A stretch of DNA of 6,675 nucleotides from Clostridiales bacterium UBA4362 (GTDB lineage Bacteria; Bacillota; Clostridia; TANB77; CAG-508). Made by a program: the position numbers and the translations under genes. Shown piece by piece: positions 6,348-6,675 of this stretch. Each line of letters starts with the position of its first letter. Position 1 is the first letter of the stretch. Under the pieces are notes generated by a model that was given only the letters and a program-made list of their open reading frames with translations, did not search any database and had not been told where the DNA came from. The DNA is taken from contig DGSM01000094.1 of the NCBI GenBank assembly GCA_002393975.1, positions 1 through 6,675 of the forward strand. Reading direction: 5' to 3'.

Positions 6348-6675
6348 ATGGGATTTAAATCTGGATTTGTCACAGTAATTGGCAAAACTAATGTAGGAAA
6401 ATCTAGTTTAATAAATGATTTAATTGGAGAACAAGTCTCAATAGTTGTAAACAAATCACAAACAACTAGAAAAGTTGCTAGAGGAATTTATACAGATGAG
6501 GAAGCGCAAATTGTTTTTGTAGATACACCAGGACTTCATAAAGCAAATTCAAAACTTGGAACAACTATGAATGAAGCGGCTACCTCAACTATAGAAGATG
6601 TTGATGTAATAATCTTCGTGGTAGATAGCAAAGATAAGAACTTAGATAGAGAAACCGTAGAAATAATAAAACAAT
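6348..6675 (+). CDS. era: Era, ribosome-assembly GTPase (5' part only)
   Basis: The first 109 codons of a gene that runs off the right edge. Era binds the 3' end of 16S rRNA and assists 30S maturation. The P-loop GKTNVGKS (12-19), the switch-I segment NKSQTTR (35-41, the Era/EngA-type QTTR) and the G3 motif DTPGLH (59-64) are visible. The G4 (NKxD) motif and the KH RNA-binding domain lie beyond the window. The usual GRPNVGKS is GKTNVGKS here, a small variation outside the catalytic residues. AAAGGA (6333-6338) inside the end of the lipid kinase gene lies 9 nt before the ATG, and only 3 nt separate the two genes. The ybeY-dgkA-era order supports Era over the related GTPase EngA/Der. Confidence 0.9.
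   Translation, partial: MGFKSGFVTVIGKTNVGKSSLINDLIGEQVSIVVNKSQTTRKVARGIYTDEEAQIVFVDTPGLHKANSKLGTTMNEAATSTIEDVDVIIFVVDSKDKNLDRETVEIIKQ

Noticed and set aside
6134..6454. Minus-strand open frame of 106 codons across the lipid kinase and era junction
   Set aside because: It is antisense to two conserved genes, including the Era P-loop, and has no recognisable domain.
1..6675. Mobile elements, CRISPR arrays, tRNA or rRNA genes
   Set aside because: I found no transposase, no terminal or spaced direct repeats, and no tRNA-like or rRNA-like segment.

Overview
This window comes from a very AT-rich, low-GC Gram-positive genome (Bacillota, probably Clostridia-like). The evidence is the mcsA-mcsB-clpC order, strong AAGGAGG ribosome binding sites, a strong bias to A/T-ending codons, and the ybeY-dgkA-era order typical of that phylum. 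I cannot name a genus. Every supported gene is on the + strand.

Positions 1-3637 hold the end of a protein-quality-control operon: the C-terminus of McsA (1-164), McsB (165-1190) and the AAA+ unfoldase ClpC (1202-3637). The genes are almost contiguous (0 and 11 nt gaps). In the classical system McsA activates McsB, McsB phosphorylates arginines on damaged proteins or repressors, and ClpC with ClpP degrades them. A strong intrinsic terminator (3696-3734) closes the operon.

Positions 3735-3880 hold a plausible promoter and a leader of about 100 nt with two small inverted repeats. A second transcription unit follows: a 408-residue helical protein that I do not recognise (3881-5107), the endoribonuclease YbeY (5091-5573, overlapping), a DgkA-type lipid kinase fused to a PAP2-like membrane domain (5586-6344), and the start of the GTPase Era (6348 to the window edge). 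YbeY and Era both act in 16S rRNA and 30S maturation.

The most interesting signal is in the first operon. McsB keeps the guanido-kinase fold landmarks but lacks the catalytic cysteine (Asn154). By motif alignment from memory it also lacks most of the phosphate-binding arginines and most of the allosteric phosphoarginine-binding RDxxRA motif. One of the two phosphoarginine-pocket glutamates in the ClpC N-domain is also replaced (Asn108). Together these suggest a lineage in which McsB has become a pseudokinase or adaptor, or the arginine-phosphate signal has been remodelled, while ClpC stays an intact unfoldase. Independently, the PAP2-like half of the lipid kinase fusion has lost both expected catalytic histidines, and the kinase half has a Glu-to-Gln change at a usually conserved site.
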